Assembly (NCBI GenBank): GCA_035632315.1
Contig: DASQGZ010000034.1
Span: forward strand, 62,001-126,000
Origin: JAFDZW01 sp035632315
GTDB lineage: Bacteria > Bacteroidota > Ignavibacteria > Palsa-1295
DNA: 64,000 nucleotides
Direction of reading: 5' to 3'
Shown here: positions 41,701-50,277 of the stretch, in pieces
Position numbering within the stretch: position 1 is the first letter of the stretch
Layout: each line of letters opens with the position of its first letter
Made by a program: the position numbers and the translations under genes
The notes under the pieces: model-generated
Seen by the model: the letters and a program-made list of their open reading frames with translations, nothing else
The model's database searches: none
Told to the model about the DNA's origin: nothing

Positions 41701-42478
41701 TCGAGGAGCAACCGGCGGCATTCGCGGCAGCGAACTTGTCTCGATCGCACTCGATGCTTCGTCACAAGCGATCGTCTCTGTTACAACACCGATCGGAATT
41801 GACATTATTTTACAAAATTCGGTCGGTGCATTAGTACCATTCAATTCTGTTGAGCTTTCTCTAAATTATAATACTGATCTTCTCGGCATTGGGGCAGGAT
41901 CCGTTGTTTCAATGGGCGGATGGACTTTCCCACCGCCGAACCAGAGGGCAAACGGACTTGATATTAATTTTAACCGTACAACCACCGGTCCGATCGCAGG
42001 CGGAACGAAGATCGGACACATCTCATTCGCAACAGCCGTCACTAATACCGACCGCACAACGATCTCGATTTCATCGCTTGGTTTTAATGGTAACGACTCG
42101 CTGTTCGAACGTTGTGTCCTGACTCCGCAGGCTGACTCCGCACTGGATGTTGGGCTCATACAAGATTGCGGAATTCCAACACTGGTTACATTTATAGCAA
42201 CCGGTACTGTTGCCGACCGCATTTCCATTCGCCCTAACCCGTTGTCAGAAAGAAGCCGCTCAGCCCTGCTATCGCTCGAACTTCATCGCCCGGCTGTGAT
42301 CAATGTTTCGGTGAGTAATATTCTTGGACAAGTTGTAATGCAAAATTCGTTTGCTGAGCATTCAATGGGCGCGAAGCAATACGAACTCGAAACAGCTGCG
42401 CTTTCAAGCGGTGTTTATATCGTTCGTATCGAAGCGAGCGGAGAAGTTGCAAGCCTTCCGCTGGTGATACAAAAATAA
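38783..42478 (+). CDS. Large T9SS-sorted surface protein with BNR and choice-of-anchor domains
   Basis: From the ATG at 38783 the product has 1231 residues. A signal peptide ends at SSIRA. Residues 30-350 hold BNR/YCF48-like blades (RGSTWTQV, AGITWNNL, GGITWTNI, GNTWTK). A long middle part repeats a beta-sandwich of about 100 residues with DTIV/FDTI.. and SGSCDSV, GDS.. spacing, the choice-of-anchor or Ig-like type. Near 1010-1110 there is a cohesin-like stretch (VELSLNYNTDLL, GGTKIGHISF). The end is a T9SS domain (RPNPLSERSRSALLS, VSNILGQVVMQ, SGVYIVRIEA). It should be displayed on the cell surface. Confidence 0.8.
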   Translation: MRIFSRDLIVRTAVIILGICSFSSIRAQWIPIHTFPDAIHTIYFLDREGYPNIGFVGLPGQIWRTSDRGSTWTQVSTPTSLLAAVKSFSFKDSLTGWCAVLQDTTAPAVYKTTDAGITWNNLSPIGEGTSIYYNLTSHALILSQWNHQGSINVNSQVSTDEGTTWAFIPNTGWMTGVSFTSALNGIMSVYRQNNTSSGVYSATTDGGITWTNITESHEAWQPIGVAGTNTYYSSCEGSTQFQQSVDGGNTWTKVFQFNAGTVFLTGDVRGDAKNVLYVQTKDNFFASTDQGASWFTICGPGNDFDTRFFWASNDMIWAGEFGTNILWYNPYGVKNNDKLLQFSDSAITLISNGCQSVDSVLHLLNFSTCPTTSVQIQKVEIFGAKKLFTLRSAPYDVASKDSIVIRYTPDDALPDSARLDISYTIGPLSYVRHIFLKGKVIPGFQAFLSNSLSATLASGCNPIDTIISVTAGSCDSVHIDSLSISGSNLFSLGAITLPTGPGPGKTFRVPINISVGPVGTYTATLHLTLTSGGVTRDTTILMTATITNNVPLKINFSVPSIQFDSVSTCVAAFDTLVVKNALCKTLTISSSSIQPGTNDYSLVKQPPLPSSLAYNQIDTFIIGFAPKTVGGQNAQLHLLITFDNITTKDTAISITGIGSSQVNVMTSVGNLLQFDTIVECASEIKPIIIRNNGCDSVTIKQIISPTLGDFSVASSPVGKVLRSGDTTSFFLNEQPISSGNKTDSIIVIVQTKGGAQQAIIVHFNATILGKTRKLSFDNLIHLDSLAPCTAFDTILKIKNLGVCDTLDISSVNATGFALVTASSAGLPRKIAPGDSLEINISVAGNNVMDGTATIALQGSGFDTTITIITTSRKSGTPLAFSATDSVFVSTYCNPALETFTFKNQSCNTVVIDSIWLGGSLQFGFVPPAKLPIIVKPGDSAKVIIGFDPSQPGDSLATLTYQSKASAITRTVSLRGATGGIRGSELVSIALDASSQAIVSVTTPIGIDIILQNSVGALVPFNSVELSLNYNTDLLGIGAGSVVSMGGWTFPPPNQRANGLDINFNRTTTGPIAGGTKIGHISFATAVTNTDRTTISISSLGFNGNDSLFERCVLTPQADSALDVGLIQDCGIPTLVTFIATGTVADRISIRPNPLSERSRSALLSLELHRPAVINVSVSNILGQVVMQNSFAEHSMGAKQYELETAALSSGVYIVRIEASGEVASLPLVIQK

Positions 42479-42489
42479 ATAACAAGTAC

Positions 42490-44511
42490 TTATTTTGTAA
42501 CCAATATCTTTGCTGAGAGCGATTCATCCGTCCCAACAGCGCGTACAAAGTATAATCCATTACTTATATTCGCAAAATTCCAATCGAATGTGTGTACACC
42601 ACTCGTCATAGAACCGCTCGTGATCGTAGCTATCGTCCGGCCTTCAACGTCAGTGATTTCAAGCGTCAGCTTATTATCAGCAACAAGATCAATCATCACT
42701 TTTGCGATCGGCCCATCACTCGAATATGTAACTGAAATATGGTCTTGAGTAGGATCAATACCGCTATGAACCGCTCCATACATTTTTGTTCGCAGTCCTG
42801 CATACGCGCCGTGTGCAAGATTAAAATAATTTCCGCTCATTGTTGTTTCGCTCCGCACACCTCGCACAAGATAGATCACTGAATCATTACCGGCATGATA
42901 GTCTGTGTACGAATTTGTATCGATCGGTGCTGGTGTCAGCAGTTGAAAATGATTCGAATCTGCTAATGCGCGATACACATTATAGCCAATGACACCTGAA
43001 TCTTTTGTCCACGAGAGCTGCTCGGGATATACATCGCCTCTATTCAACAATGTTGCAGACAGAGCTCTCGGCGAGACAAACGGCCGTGTCCTGAGCGTTG
43101 GATCTCCCATAAGATCGATATGGATCGTCCAGGCTCCGAGAGAACTACCAAGAAGATTTCCATTATAATCACCGATACTATTTTCTGTAAGTATCGCTGC
43201 ATCGCCTGTCGAATGACCCATCGCCATTGGAAAGAAGAGCGAATATGGGCGCCCCGACCACATACATGTCAATCCATATTTTGAGCAAAGCGGTGCCCTG
43301 AGAAAATTATCCTGTACGTTCCAATCCCCAAAATAACTTCCGAAGAGAAGCGTAAAAATCGCTTTCGATTCTTTTGTCGCAAAATCTGTTGTCGCTCCAA
43401 CCCCGCTTGAACCCTGATCCCATCCTCCGCCGCAGCCATACGCCCAGAGATAGGCATTTGAATCAAGAGTCGTAAACCAATCAAGTCCATGAATGCTGTC
43501 TGTGCCAACAAGCGCAGAGAAATTCCGCCAGCCGCTTGCCGCAAATGCTTCACCGCCGAAATAGCCGAAGTTATCGTCAACAAGAGCTCGCTCCGGTGCC
43601 GTAAGTATCCCTGTACGATATGCATGATCTTTCACAAGATATTGCGATAGTAATTCTTTTTCTTTCATTGCAAAAGATGGCATATTTGCCAGATCGACTC
43701 GGCCGATCTTCAGCACCACTCCTACCGGAGGTGTCACTTGGTCGAACTTCCCATCGCCGACGAGATTTCGCTGCGCAAGACGGATATTGGCTGTTGTATC
43801 GAAATCTCCATCTGTCCAATCCGATTCATCGTCATCGCCGTAATATTGATCAGCAGGCCAGGCGCCGAAATGATCGGGATGTCCGTCAGGATTCAGAAAA
43901 CCGGAGTATGGCACCGGCACATGGCCGATCAGAAAAAGCGTTGAAAAGTGAGCCGGATCTTTTTCATAGATCGTATCAATCCTATGTTTAATATCGGGGA
44001 CTTTATCGCTGTCGCTGACATCAAGCCGAGTCGTCATATACCCTTCTGCGAGCAGATCGTTTTCGAGCTGTGCAAGTCCATTCGCTAGATAAGACGAATT
44101 TGCGGTATCGACGACGAGAATACATCTTCCGGGATCGTCACCAACTCGAACACCGACTCCTGAACGGATATATCCGAACGAGACGATCCCCGTGCCACCG
44201 GCAGTATGGTTTGCAAAGATCTGGTATTCATATTCCGTACCGCGGACGATCGCTGTGTCAGTGAGGGTCGAATCTTTCGCAGGGATGAGATATGTTTTGC
44301 CCCATCCCGTCGCACCTGCAACACGACGATTGTAATGCTGCGCTGTTGTCGTCGTTGGACGCTTCCAATGAAGCGTAATAGCTGGCTTTACTCCGTCGAC
44401 GGTTGCTTGAACGAGCACCGCCTTATCGGATGATACCTGAGCATTACCATCACATATGAAAACTGAGGTTATAAAAAAGGTAAAACCGAATATCAGTACA
44501 AACTTTCTCAT
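42490..44511 (-). CDS. Gingipain-like (peptidase C25 fold) T9SS protein, probably catalytically dead
   Basis: The 673-residue protein starts with a signal peptide ending near DGNAQ, followed by an Fn3-like domain. A C25-type region (about 160-440) has LFLIGHVPVPYSG, WPADQYYGDDD and KIGRVDLANMP, the spacing of gingipain subdomains. The catalytic His of GHG is replaced by Cys360 in YGCGGGW, and the catalytic Cys of SC..G by Ser392 in FGSYFGDW; the two are 32 residues apart, about as in gingipain. A second Fn3-like domain and a T9SS sorting domain (ISVTYSSDGPIAK, EITDVEGRTIA, NGLYFVRAV) follow. Homology to C25 is inferred from motifs, not an alignment. Confidence 0.6.
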   Translation of the reverse strand: MRKFVLIFGFTFFITSVFICDGNAQVSSDKAVLVQATVDGVKPAITLHWKRPTTTTAQHYNRRVAGATGWGKTYLIPAKDSTLTDTAIVRGTEYEYQIFANHTAGGTGIVSFGYIRSGVGVRVGDDPGRCILVVDTANSSYLANGLAQLENDLLAEGYMTTRLDVSDSDKVPDIKHRIDTIYEKDPAHFSTLFLIGHVPVPYSGFLNPDGHPDHFGAWPADQYYGDDDESDWTDGDFDTTANIRLAQRNLVGDGKFDQVTPPVGVVLKIGRVDLANMPSFAMKEKELLSQYLVKDHAYRTGILTAPERALVDDNFGYFGGEAFAASGWRNFSALVGTDSIHGLDWFTTLDSNAYLWAYGCGGGWDQGSSGVGATTDFATKESKAIFTLLFGSYFGDWNVQDNFLRAPLCSKYGLTCMWSGRPYSLFFPMAMGHSTGDAAILTENSIGDYNGNLLGSSLGAWTIHIDLMGDPTLRTRPFVSPRALSATLLNRGDVYPEQLSWTKDSGVIGYNVYRALADSNHFQLLTPAPIDTNSYTDYHAGNDSVIYLVRGVRSETTMSGNYFNLAHGAYAGLRTKMYGAVHSGIDPTQDHISVTYSSDGPIAKVMIDLVADNKLTLEITDVEGRTIATITSGSMTSGVHTFDWNFANISNGLYFVRAVGTDESLSAKILVTK

Positions 44512-44568
44512 AGTCGCCAGAGATGATGAATTGCTGATATAACAATGTCAATACAGGAATGTTGCCCC

Positions 44569-46326
44569 TTAATGTTGTTGATACATCATATCTATTAGCT
44601 CGTTATATTTTCGCTCAACTTCTTTGCGACGGATCTTTAGGGTTGGGGTGAGCAATCCATTCTCAATTGTAAACGGCTCGCGGAGAATTTGGAATCGCCG
44701 GATCTTTTCGTAGCTGGCAAGCTCGCGGTTGATCTTCGTTATTTCGCGTTCAATTGCGGTCCGAGCATCACTACCATTGCTATGTTCAGAATTCGGGATG
44801 ACAAGAGCCGTACAATAATCGCGCCTTTCGCCAAGGACGACAGCTTGTTCAATGAACGGAGATGACTCGAGAAGCACTTCGATCGGTGCTGGTGCTATAT
44901 TTTTTCCGTTCGCAAGTACAATAATATGTTTTTTGCGATCAGTGATCTTCAGACGACCTGCTTCATCAATAATGCCTATATCACCTGAATGCAGCCAGCC
45001 GTCCGAGTCGATGATTTCGTTCGTTGCGGCGTTGTCTTTGTAATAGCCTTTCATGACGTTCGCGCCGCGTATGAGAATTTCTCCATCGTCTGCAATGCGA
45101 AGTTCGATACCAGGCAGTGGGAGTCCGACCGTGCCCCATTTTAATTTATCGATTCTGCTCACGGCTACCACAGGCGAAGTTTCGGTCAGCCCGTAGCCTT
45201 CAATAATATGCATCCCAAGTCCGGCAAATGCTTTGCCAACATCGGGTTTCAGTGCTGCACCGCCGCTTACAAAAAAGCGAATCCGTCCGCCCGTGCGTTG
45301 TCTGATCTTCGAGAGCACAAGTTTATTCGCAACACGAAATTGTAATCGTGCAAAGAACGAAACGCGTCTGCCTTCATACTTCGCTGCGTTTTGATTTCCA
45401 ATCTTTAGCCCCCAATCAAAAACTATCCTACGCAGCGCAGACATCTTATCACGTGATTGTTCTACCCGGGTGTGCACACGCTCGAAAAAACGTGGCACGG
45501 CCGTCATTACTGTAGGCCGGACTTCAAGCATATTTGACGCAACAGAATCGATTGATTCTGCAAAGGCGATCTGCACACCAAGCGTGAAAACGAGATACGA
45601 GGCAATACGCTCAAAACTATGAGAAAGTGGCAGGAATGATAAGAAAAGATCGTTTTTATTGAGAACAGGTATTGCTGCGGCAGCTGCTTCCAGGTTTGAA
45701 ACGAGGTTGCGGTGCGTCAACATCACACCCTTTGGAATGCCCGTCGTGCCACTTGTGTAAATGATCGTGACTACTTCCTCCGATGACATCTTTTTCATTG
45801 TAAACGAATCTGGCGCCTGCACTTCGAGTCCAGAAAAATGAAAAAAGCCTACTCGACTATGTGATGGCAATACAATATCAGAGTCCATCACTATTACAGA
45901 TCCTAACTCCGGAGCATTGTCTATGACCGAAAGAATTTTTCGAAGCTGATAATCCGTTGAAACGACAACCGCTTTCGCACCTGAATGTTGTAAAATATAT
46001 TCCGTCTGCTTTGCGGTGAGCGTTGGAAAGACGGGAACAGTAATGGCGCCAATCAGTATTGCTGCAAGATCCGTAACCACCCATTCCGGCCGCGATTCAC
46101 TCACGATAAGCAGCCGTTGACCATAGACTATTCCAAGTTGTTCGAGTGCAGCCGCAAATTTCATTGCGCGTCGAGTCAATTCGCCATACGAAAATGATTT
46201 ATATTGCTCGCCGCGTTTCTCTTTGAAATGAATATATGGATCATTCACAAAGCGTATATCGCTTCGTTCGAAAAATATATCTTGTAATGTCCGTTCGCCC
46301 ACCAAACAGGTTTTCTTTAACCTCAA
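44569..46326 (-). CDS. Long-chain acyl-CoA synthetase, AMP-binding
   Basis: The 585-residue protein activates fatty acids to acyl-CoA through an acyl-AMP. The P-loop YTSGTTGIPKGVML (about 190-203), the GYGLTETSPV motif near 375, and the hinge D.GWLHSGDIGIIDE and ITDRKKHIIVLANGKNIAP segment are intact. It is most like FadD15-type ligases with an ordinary acyl range. The listed start is a TTG that lies five bases after a TAATTTTG box; a GTG at 46302 would give a start closer to the family pattern. No partner gene for beta-oxidation is near. Confidence 0.9.
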   Translation of the reverse strand: MRLKKTCLVGERTLQDIFFERSDIRFVNDPYIHFKEKRGEQYKSFSYGELTRRAMKFAAALEQLGIVYGQRLLIVSESRPEWVVTDLAAILIGAITVPVFPTLTAKQTEYILQHSGAKAVVVSTDYQLRKILSVIDNAPELGSVIVMDSDIVLPSHSRVGFFHFSGLEVQAPDSFTMKKMSSEEVVTIIYTSGTTGIPKGVMLTHRNLVSNLEAAAAAIPVLNKNDLFLSFLPLSHSFERIASYLVFTLGVQIAFAESIDSVASNMLEVRPTVMTAVPRFFERVHTRVEQSRDKMSALRRIVFDWGLKIGNQNAAKYEGRRVSFFARLQFRVANKLVLSKIRQRTGGRIRFFVSGGAALKPDVGKAFAGLGMHIIEGYGLTETSPVVAVSRIDKLKWGTVGLPLPGIELRIADDGEILIRGANVMKGYYKDNAATNEIIDSDGWLHSGDIGIIDEAGRLKITDRKKHIIVLANGKNIAPAPIEVLLESSPFIEQAVVLGERRDYCTALVIPNSEHSNGSDARTAIEREITKINRELASYEKIRRFQILREPFTIENGLLTPTLKIRRKEVERKYNELIDMMYQQH

Positions 46327-46331
46327 AAATA

Positions 46332-46339
46332 CAAAATTA
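46332..46339 (-). promoter_or_regulatory. -7 element (TAATTTTG) five bases before a TTG start
   Basis: TAATTTTG on the minus strand is followed by TATTT and then the TTG start of the acyl-CoA synthetase. A TTTG lies 23 bases upstream. An overlapping TATTTTTG at 46324-46331 is an alternative box, so the real start is uncertain. Confidence 0.3.
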
Positions 46340-46353
46340 CTGCCGGAATATAT

Positions 46354-46989
46354 TTAACCGAACAAACTAAGTTCAGAGTGTTCTGCCCCAGGTGGGTTAC
46401 CTGCGAATATGCCCTTTTGAATTGTTTTCCACCCATGGTCATATTTCATCAAGCAGATATGATTGAGTATAAAGCGGCGACGAAAGATCTTCGATTCGAA
46501 TTCGTGCCACGCTTTATCGAACATTGGGCGGCTGAGGTCTCTGAACGCGATCGTGATATGCGGATGGAATCCATAACTCGGCCCGCGTGACTTACCACGA
46601 GAATAGACTTTTGCAAATTCTTTCGAGAGCCGTTTTTGCATACCCATAATTTCAGGGCTTTCAATAGGTTTGACGTAGATCGTCGTCTGGTGAAATTCCC
46701 CGAAACCATCGATGCATACTTCGAATGGTTTTTCTTTTACGGCAAAATTGTTCGTGAAATCAATGAGCTCCCTCTCGACTGGAACCGGTGCTTCGAACGG
46801 TGCTATAAGCGTTGTATGAACAGGCCGTTTCATTGCTTCGTGAGTACGATATTCTTTTTCGACATATTCTTGTATTTCACGAATGTTACCGTACACGGGC
46901 TCTGGCGGGACGATCGCAAAAAAATAAATGCCTGGCCGAGCAGATTGAGACATGTTGGTGCTCATTATCATGAAGATAATATACAACAT
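46354..46989 (-). CDS. 2H phosphoesterase (LigT-like)
   Basis: The 211-residue protein has the two HxT/S motifs of the 2H family: HTTLIAP near 58-64 and HITIAFRD near 147-154. These bind the phosphate of 2',3'-cyclic RNA ends or similar cyclic phosphodiesters; LigT enzymes often act on 2',5' linkages in tRNA halves. The real substrate is not visible. Several Met codons near the N-terminus (positions 1, 7, 9, 13) leave the start open; the protein probably begins around MSQSARPG. It lies upstream of the acyl-CoA synthetase on the same strand. Confidence 0.75.
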   Translation of the reverse strand: MLYIIFMIMSTNMSQSARPGIYFFAIVPPEPVYGNIREIQEYVEKEYRTHEAMKRPVHTTLIAPFEAPVPVERELIDFTNNFAVKEKPFEVCIDGFGEFHQTTIYVKPIESPEIMGMQKRLSKEFAKVYSRGKSRGPSYGFHPHITIAFRDLSRPMFDKAWHEFESKIFRRRFILNHICLMKYDHGWKTIQKGIFAGNPPGAEHSELSLFG

Positions 46990-47032
46990 TTCGTCGAACT
47001 GAAGACGGGGGTTCTATGTGTTGTTTAACCGG

Positions 47033-47713
47033 TCAATTCTCTGTTTCTTCGTCGTCAGATTCTTCATCAGAATCGATGATGGTTTTTGAAACTGCAGTAT
47101 CATCGCCATGTTCGGCCAACGGATCATATATGGTATTCTCAAATCCGATCACAGGCATCACCGTTCGTTCGCTATGCAGCTCTCTGATCATGAGCATAAT
47201 GGCAATGCGTTCCGGAGGAGTTAGTAAGTTATCATTCGCTGCTGTGTAAATAATTTGGTTCTCCATGGTTATATGCTCGTGATACAGCTTCACCAGTTCG
47301 TCGGCAATATCGAGAAATCGTTTTTCATCCTCAATGCTAAGCGATTGTTGAATAAGATAGCCTTCCCATAGGGCCAGCAGCGCTTTCGAACGCTGCTGCA
47401 TTATTGTATGCTGCTCATGAATAAAGCGATTAGGAGCCGTCGGCGATTGGAAACCAATATGGGTCACTTTTTCGAGCACAACGGGAAAGAGTGCACGCTC
47501 TTCGTCCATTTCGTGAATCGGTGCTACACGAACAAAAAATTCGAGCAGTTCTTGCCACTCGGGCGAAGTTTCGAAAGATGTACGGACTCCTACCTTGCGC
47601 GCGGCATCGACAAGTTTTGAAAATCGGTCGAGGACAGCACCGACAACCCCATGGCTGTCCCGAAAGTATCTGATCGGATCATCGTATTGTTGCGGGTCAG
47701 GTAGTTTAATCAT
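47033..47713 (-). CDS. Hemerythrin domain protein
   Basis: The 226-residue protein has a four-helix hemerythrin-like bundle with HEMDEERALFP, RFIHEQHTIMQ and LYHEHITMENQIIYTAA supplying the His and Glu ligands of a di-iron site. Members bind O2, store iron or help repair iron-sulfur clusters under nitrosative stress (YtfE-like). It starts 3 bases after the stop of the exported PLP enzyme, so the pair is co-transcribed. There is no signal peptide, so it is cytoplasmic while its neighbour is probably exported. Confidence 0.8.
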   Translation of the reverse strand: MIKLPDPQQYDDPIRYFRDSHGVVGAVLDRFSKLVDAARKVGVRTSFETSPEWQELLEFFVRVAPIHEMDEERALFPVVLEKVTHIGFQSPTAPNRFIHEQHTIMQQRSKALLALWEGYLIQQSLSIEDEKRFLDIADELVKLYHEHITMENQIIYTAANDNLLTPPERIAIMLMIRELHSERTVMPVIGFENTIYDPLAEHGDDTAVSKTIIDSDEESDDEETEN

Positions 47714-47716
47714 TGC

Positions 47717-48976
47717 TTAGATAGATTGCAACGCTTTTCCAAGCGCGGAAATGAATGTGTCGATCTCACCCTTCGAATTATAGATATGCGTGCTAAAACG
47801 ATTGGCTTCGAGATCACCTTCGGGGACGACGCGGGTTCTGATCTTATCACTTTTTTCAAGCATAACAGCAAGATCACGGTACCGATTATGATTAACGAGC
47901 TTGATCGTCGTAATTCCCGATTGCGATGTCGGTGGTGTTAGGATCGAAAATTTGGTTTTGTCAAGGGAGGCAAGTCCTTCACGTAAGTGGTTCGACAGTT
48001 CAAGCACTCGCGATTCGATTTTCGCGAAACCGATTGCCGCTTGCCATTTAATTGCTTCAGTAAGACCGTAATAGAGCGACGAGCTTTGCGTAGCAAAGTC
48101 ATATCTTCCGGCGTCGTCAGCCCACTCGAGATTACCCTGATAATCCCAATGTTTATCTGACTCCGCACCACACCAACTCGGCGGAACATACTCTCGAAAT
48201 TCTTTTGAAATATAGAGATACCCAGTTCCTTTCGGACCGAGCACCCATTTGTGCCCGCAACTTGCATACGCATCGCAGCCGATCTTCTTGACATCGACTA
48301 CAAGCATACCCGGAACATGTGCTCCATCGACGAACATCCAGGCGCCCTTTGAATGAGCAAGTTGTGAAAGCCGATCAACCGGAAGAACGTGACCGGTCGT
48401 ACACGTAATATGAGGAACGGCGATCACTTTTGTTCTCGGCGTCATTGCTTTCTCGAAACGTTCGAGGATGACGTTGTCGTCGGAATGTAACTCGATAAAT
48501 TTTACGACGATCCCATGCCGTTTAGCGCGTCCGAGCCACGGGACAGCCCCGCCGCCGTGTTCTTCGTTCGTGAGCAGCACTTCATCACCCGGCATCATTC
48601 GCACGCCGGACGCAACGATAGAGATACCTTCTGTCACATTATGTGTGAGCGCAATATCGGACGCATCTGCGTTCAATAAACCGCCAATCGCTTTGTAGAG
48701 AGCCTCGTGGTCGTAGCCATAATCTGCTGTTGCATCGACGTATGCAATTCGGTCTGTCACAGCTTTCGTTACGGCAAGAGGGCTCGGGCCCATTGTGCCG
48801 TTATTGAGAAAAATAATATTCTTTGTAATTGGGAATTCATCTCGGATGTGTTCCCAGTACGCTTCTTCGCTTCCTGCAAAATATCGCAGATTCTTCGCAA
48901 ACACATCGACAGGAGAAACGAATGCCGCAGCTGCCGGTGCGGCCGCTGAAAACTTCAGAAATGTTCTGCGATCCAT
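47717..48976 (-). CDS. Class V aminotransferase-fold PLP enzyme with a Tat signal
   Basis: The 419-residue protein opens with a twin-Arg signal (MDRRTFLKFS, hydrophobic AAAPAAAAF, cleavage near 28). The rest is a class V PLP enzyme like isopenicillin N epimerase or cysteine desulfurase: VDGAH with Asp217, and the Schiff-base Lys243 in GHKWVLGPKG. There is no IscS- or NifS-type Cys loop visible, so desulfurase activity is uncertain. PLP enzymes are normally cytoplasmic; a Tat signal lets it fold with its cofactor before export. It lies between an outer lipoprotein gene and the hemerythrin gene. Confidence 0.8.
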   Translation of the reverse strand: MDRRTFLKFSAAAPAAAAFVSPVDVFAKNLRYFAGSEEAYWEHIRDEFPITKNIIFLNNGTMGPSPLAVTKAVTDRIAYVDATADYGYDHEALYKAIGGLLNADASDIALTHNVTEGISIVASGVRMMPGDEVLLTNEEHGGGAVPWLGRAKRHGIVVKFIELHSDDNVILERFEKAMTPRTKVIAVPHITCTTGHVLPVDRLSQLAHSKGAWMFVDGAHVPGMLVVDVKKIGCDAYASCGHKWVLGPKGTGYLYISKEFREYVPPSWCGAESDKHWDYQGNLEWADDAGRYDFATQSSSLYYGLTEAIKWQAAIGFAKIESRVLELSNHLREGLASLDKTKFSILTPPTSQSGITTIKLVNHNRYRDLAVMLEKSDKIRTRVVPEGDLEANRFSTHIYNSKGEIDTFISALGKALQSI

Positions 48977-48990
48977 ATCAGTATGTGTAA

Positions 48991-49536
48991 TTAGTGAAGC
49001 CGAATTGCACTCGAACGTAAGACCACCACCGGATGATCGTACATCGGATGATGGATAAAATAGAACACATCGTTCTCCCGGAAAAGATTCGCTTCGTCGC
49101 CGCGCCCAAGTGTACCGACCACGACAGATTCTGTAGAATCTTTATAAATATGTGTGAATTCCGTTACCATAATACGCCCGACGATCGGTATACCCAAATG
49201 ATAATACGATGCTTCACTGACGGGGTCACGCGGCTGAAGTGTGAGAGTAGTGTCGGCGCCGGCTGATTTGAATCTGAATCTGCTTGCGACGTTTGAGGAT
49301 GCAGATTCTATCTTTACATAAGCGACACCCTCATTGTTTTCAGAAAGAGGGATTGGCGGAATGACTTGGCTGCACGATATGCATTCAAGCGACGGGTCAC
49401 TGAATAGTGTTGATCCACCGGGTGGGGTAACATTAATTTTGACCCGATCTCCTTCCCACCCAAGCTGAACGCTTCGGTGAGAAGCGCATCCTGTCAGAGC
49501 AAGTGTCAACGCAAGAAAAATGAATCCTTTATACAA
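48991..49536 (-). CDS. Small lipoprotein of unknown function
   Basis: The 181-residue protein has a lipobox LTGC at about residue 17, so it is acylated and anchored in a membrane. The rest is a beta-rich domain with paired Cys (ECISCS) near residue 50 and no family match. The listed start is a TTG that gives the correct length for a signal peptide; no ATG is in the right place. It is 14 bases upstream of the Tat-PLP gene, in the same operon with hemerythrin. Confidence 0.6.
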   Translation of the reverse strand: MYKGFIFLALTLALTGCASHRSVQLGWEGDRVKINVTPPGGSTLFSDPSLECISCSQVIPPIPLSENNEGVAYVKIESASSNVASRFRFKSAGADTTLTLQPRDPVSEASYYHLGIPIVGRIMVTEFTHIYKDSTESVVVGTLGRGDEANLFRENDVFYFIHHPMYDHPVVVLRSSAIRLH

Positions 49537-49575
49537 TGTTATGCTGTTTTCAGAACACTGTAGATAAACGATAGA

Positions 49576-50277
49576 ATGCTCTATTTAGTCGCTACCCCGA
49601 TCGGAAATCTTGACGACCTTTCGCTTCGAGCGATCAAGGTGCTGCAAGAAGCTCATATTGTCGCCTGCGAAGACACGCGCCATGCACGCATTCTTTTTGA
49701 ACGACATGCCATCAAGCCTCGTCGGTTGGTCAGCTATCATTCTCATAACGAACGCCAGCGTGCCGCTGAACTCGCCGACGATCTTCGCGGTGGAACGGAT
49801 ATTGCCCTCATTACCGACGCAGGTACGCCCGGGATCTCCGACCCTGCTTGGGCCATTGTTCGTGAAGCAGTAATGTCGGGTGTTGATGTTGTGCCGATTC
49901 CCGGGGCTTGTGCAGCGATCGCGGCGTTATCTGCAAGCGGACTTGACACGTCGCGATTTGTATTCGAAGGTTTTTTACCGCTCAAAAAAGGACGCAAGCG
50001 GCGCATCGCAGCCGTCGCAGCCGAAGAACGAACAACAGTAATTTATGAATCGCCGCACCGCATAAAACGGCTTCTTGCTGAAATCACAGAAGCCTGCGGC
50101 CCCGAACGAGGAGCATCATTGTGCAGAGAATTAACAAAAATGCACGAACAGATTTATCGTGGCTCGATAAAAGAGATTTCCGAGCATATTGAAAAACAAT
50201 TTCCGAACGACGTAAAAGGCGAATGCGTCCTCGTTGTATCCGGGAGCAATTCGACTATCCCTGAACAGAACGACTGA
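49576..50277 (+). CDS. rsmI: 16S rRNA 2'-O-ribose C1402 methyltransferase
   Basis: RsmI methylates the 2'-O of C1402 in 16S rRNA. The 233-residue protein has the tetrapyrrole-methylase fold with YLVATPIGNLDDLSLRA at the N-terminus, ALITDAGTPGISDPA near residue 77 and a PGACAAIAALSASGL segment, all diagnostic. Length is normal. Its TGA overlaps the next ATG by one base, coupling it to a second methyltransferase gene. No promoter with a good -7 box is seen within 60 bases. Confidence 0.93.
   Translation: MLYLVATPIGNLDDLSLRAIKVLQEAHIVACEDTRHARILFERHAIKPRRLVSYHSHNERQRAAELADDLRGGTDIALITDAGTPGISDPAWAIVREAVMSGVDVVPIPGACAAIAALSASGLDTSRFVFEGFLPLKKGRKRRIAAVAAEERTTVIYESPHRIKRLLAEITEACGPERGASLCRELTKMHEQIYRGSIKEISEHIEKQFPNDVKGECVLVVSGSNSTIPEQND

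Noticed and set aside
42490..44511. An active cysteine protease of the gingipain family
   Set aside because: The His and Cys positions read Cys360 and Ser392, so activity is not expected by the known mechanism.
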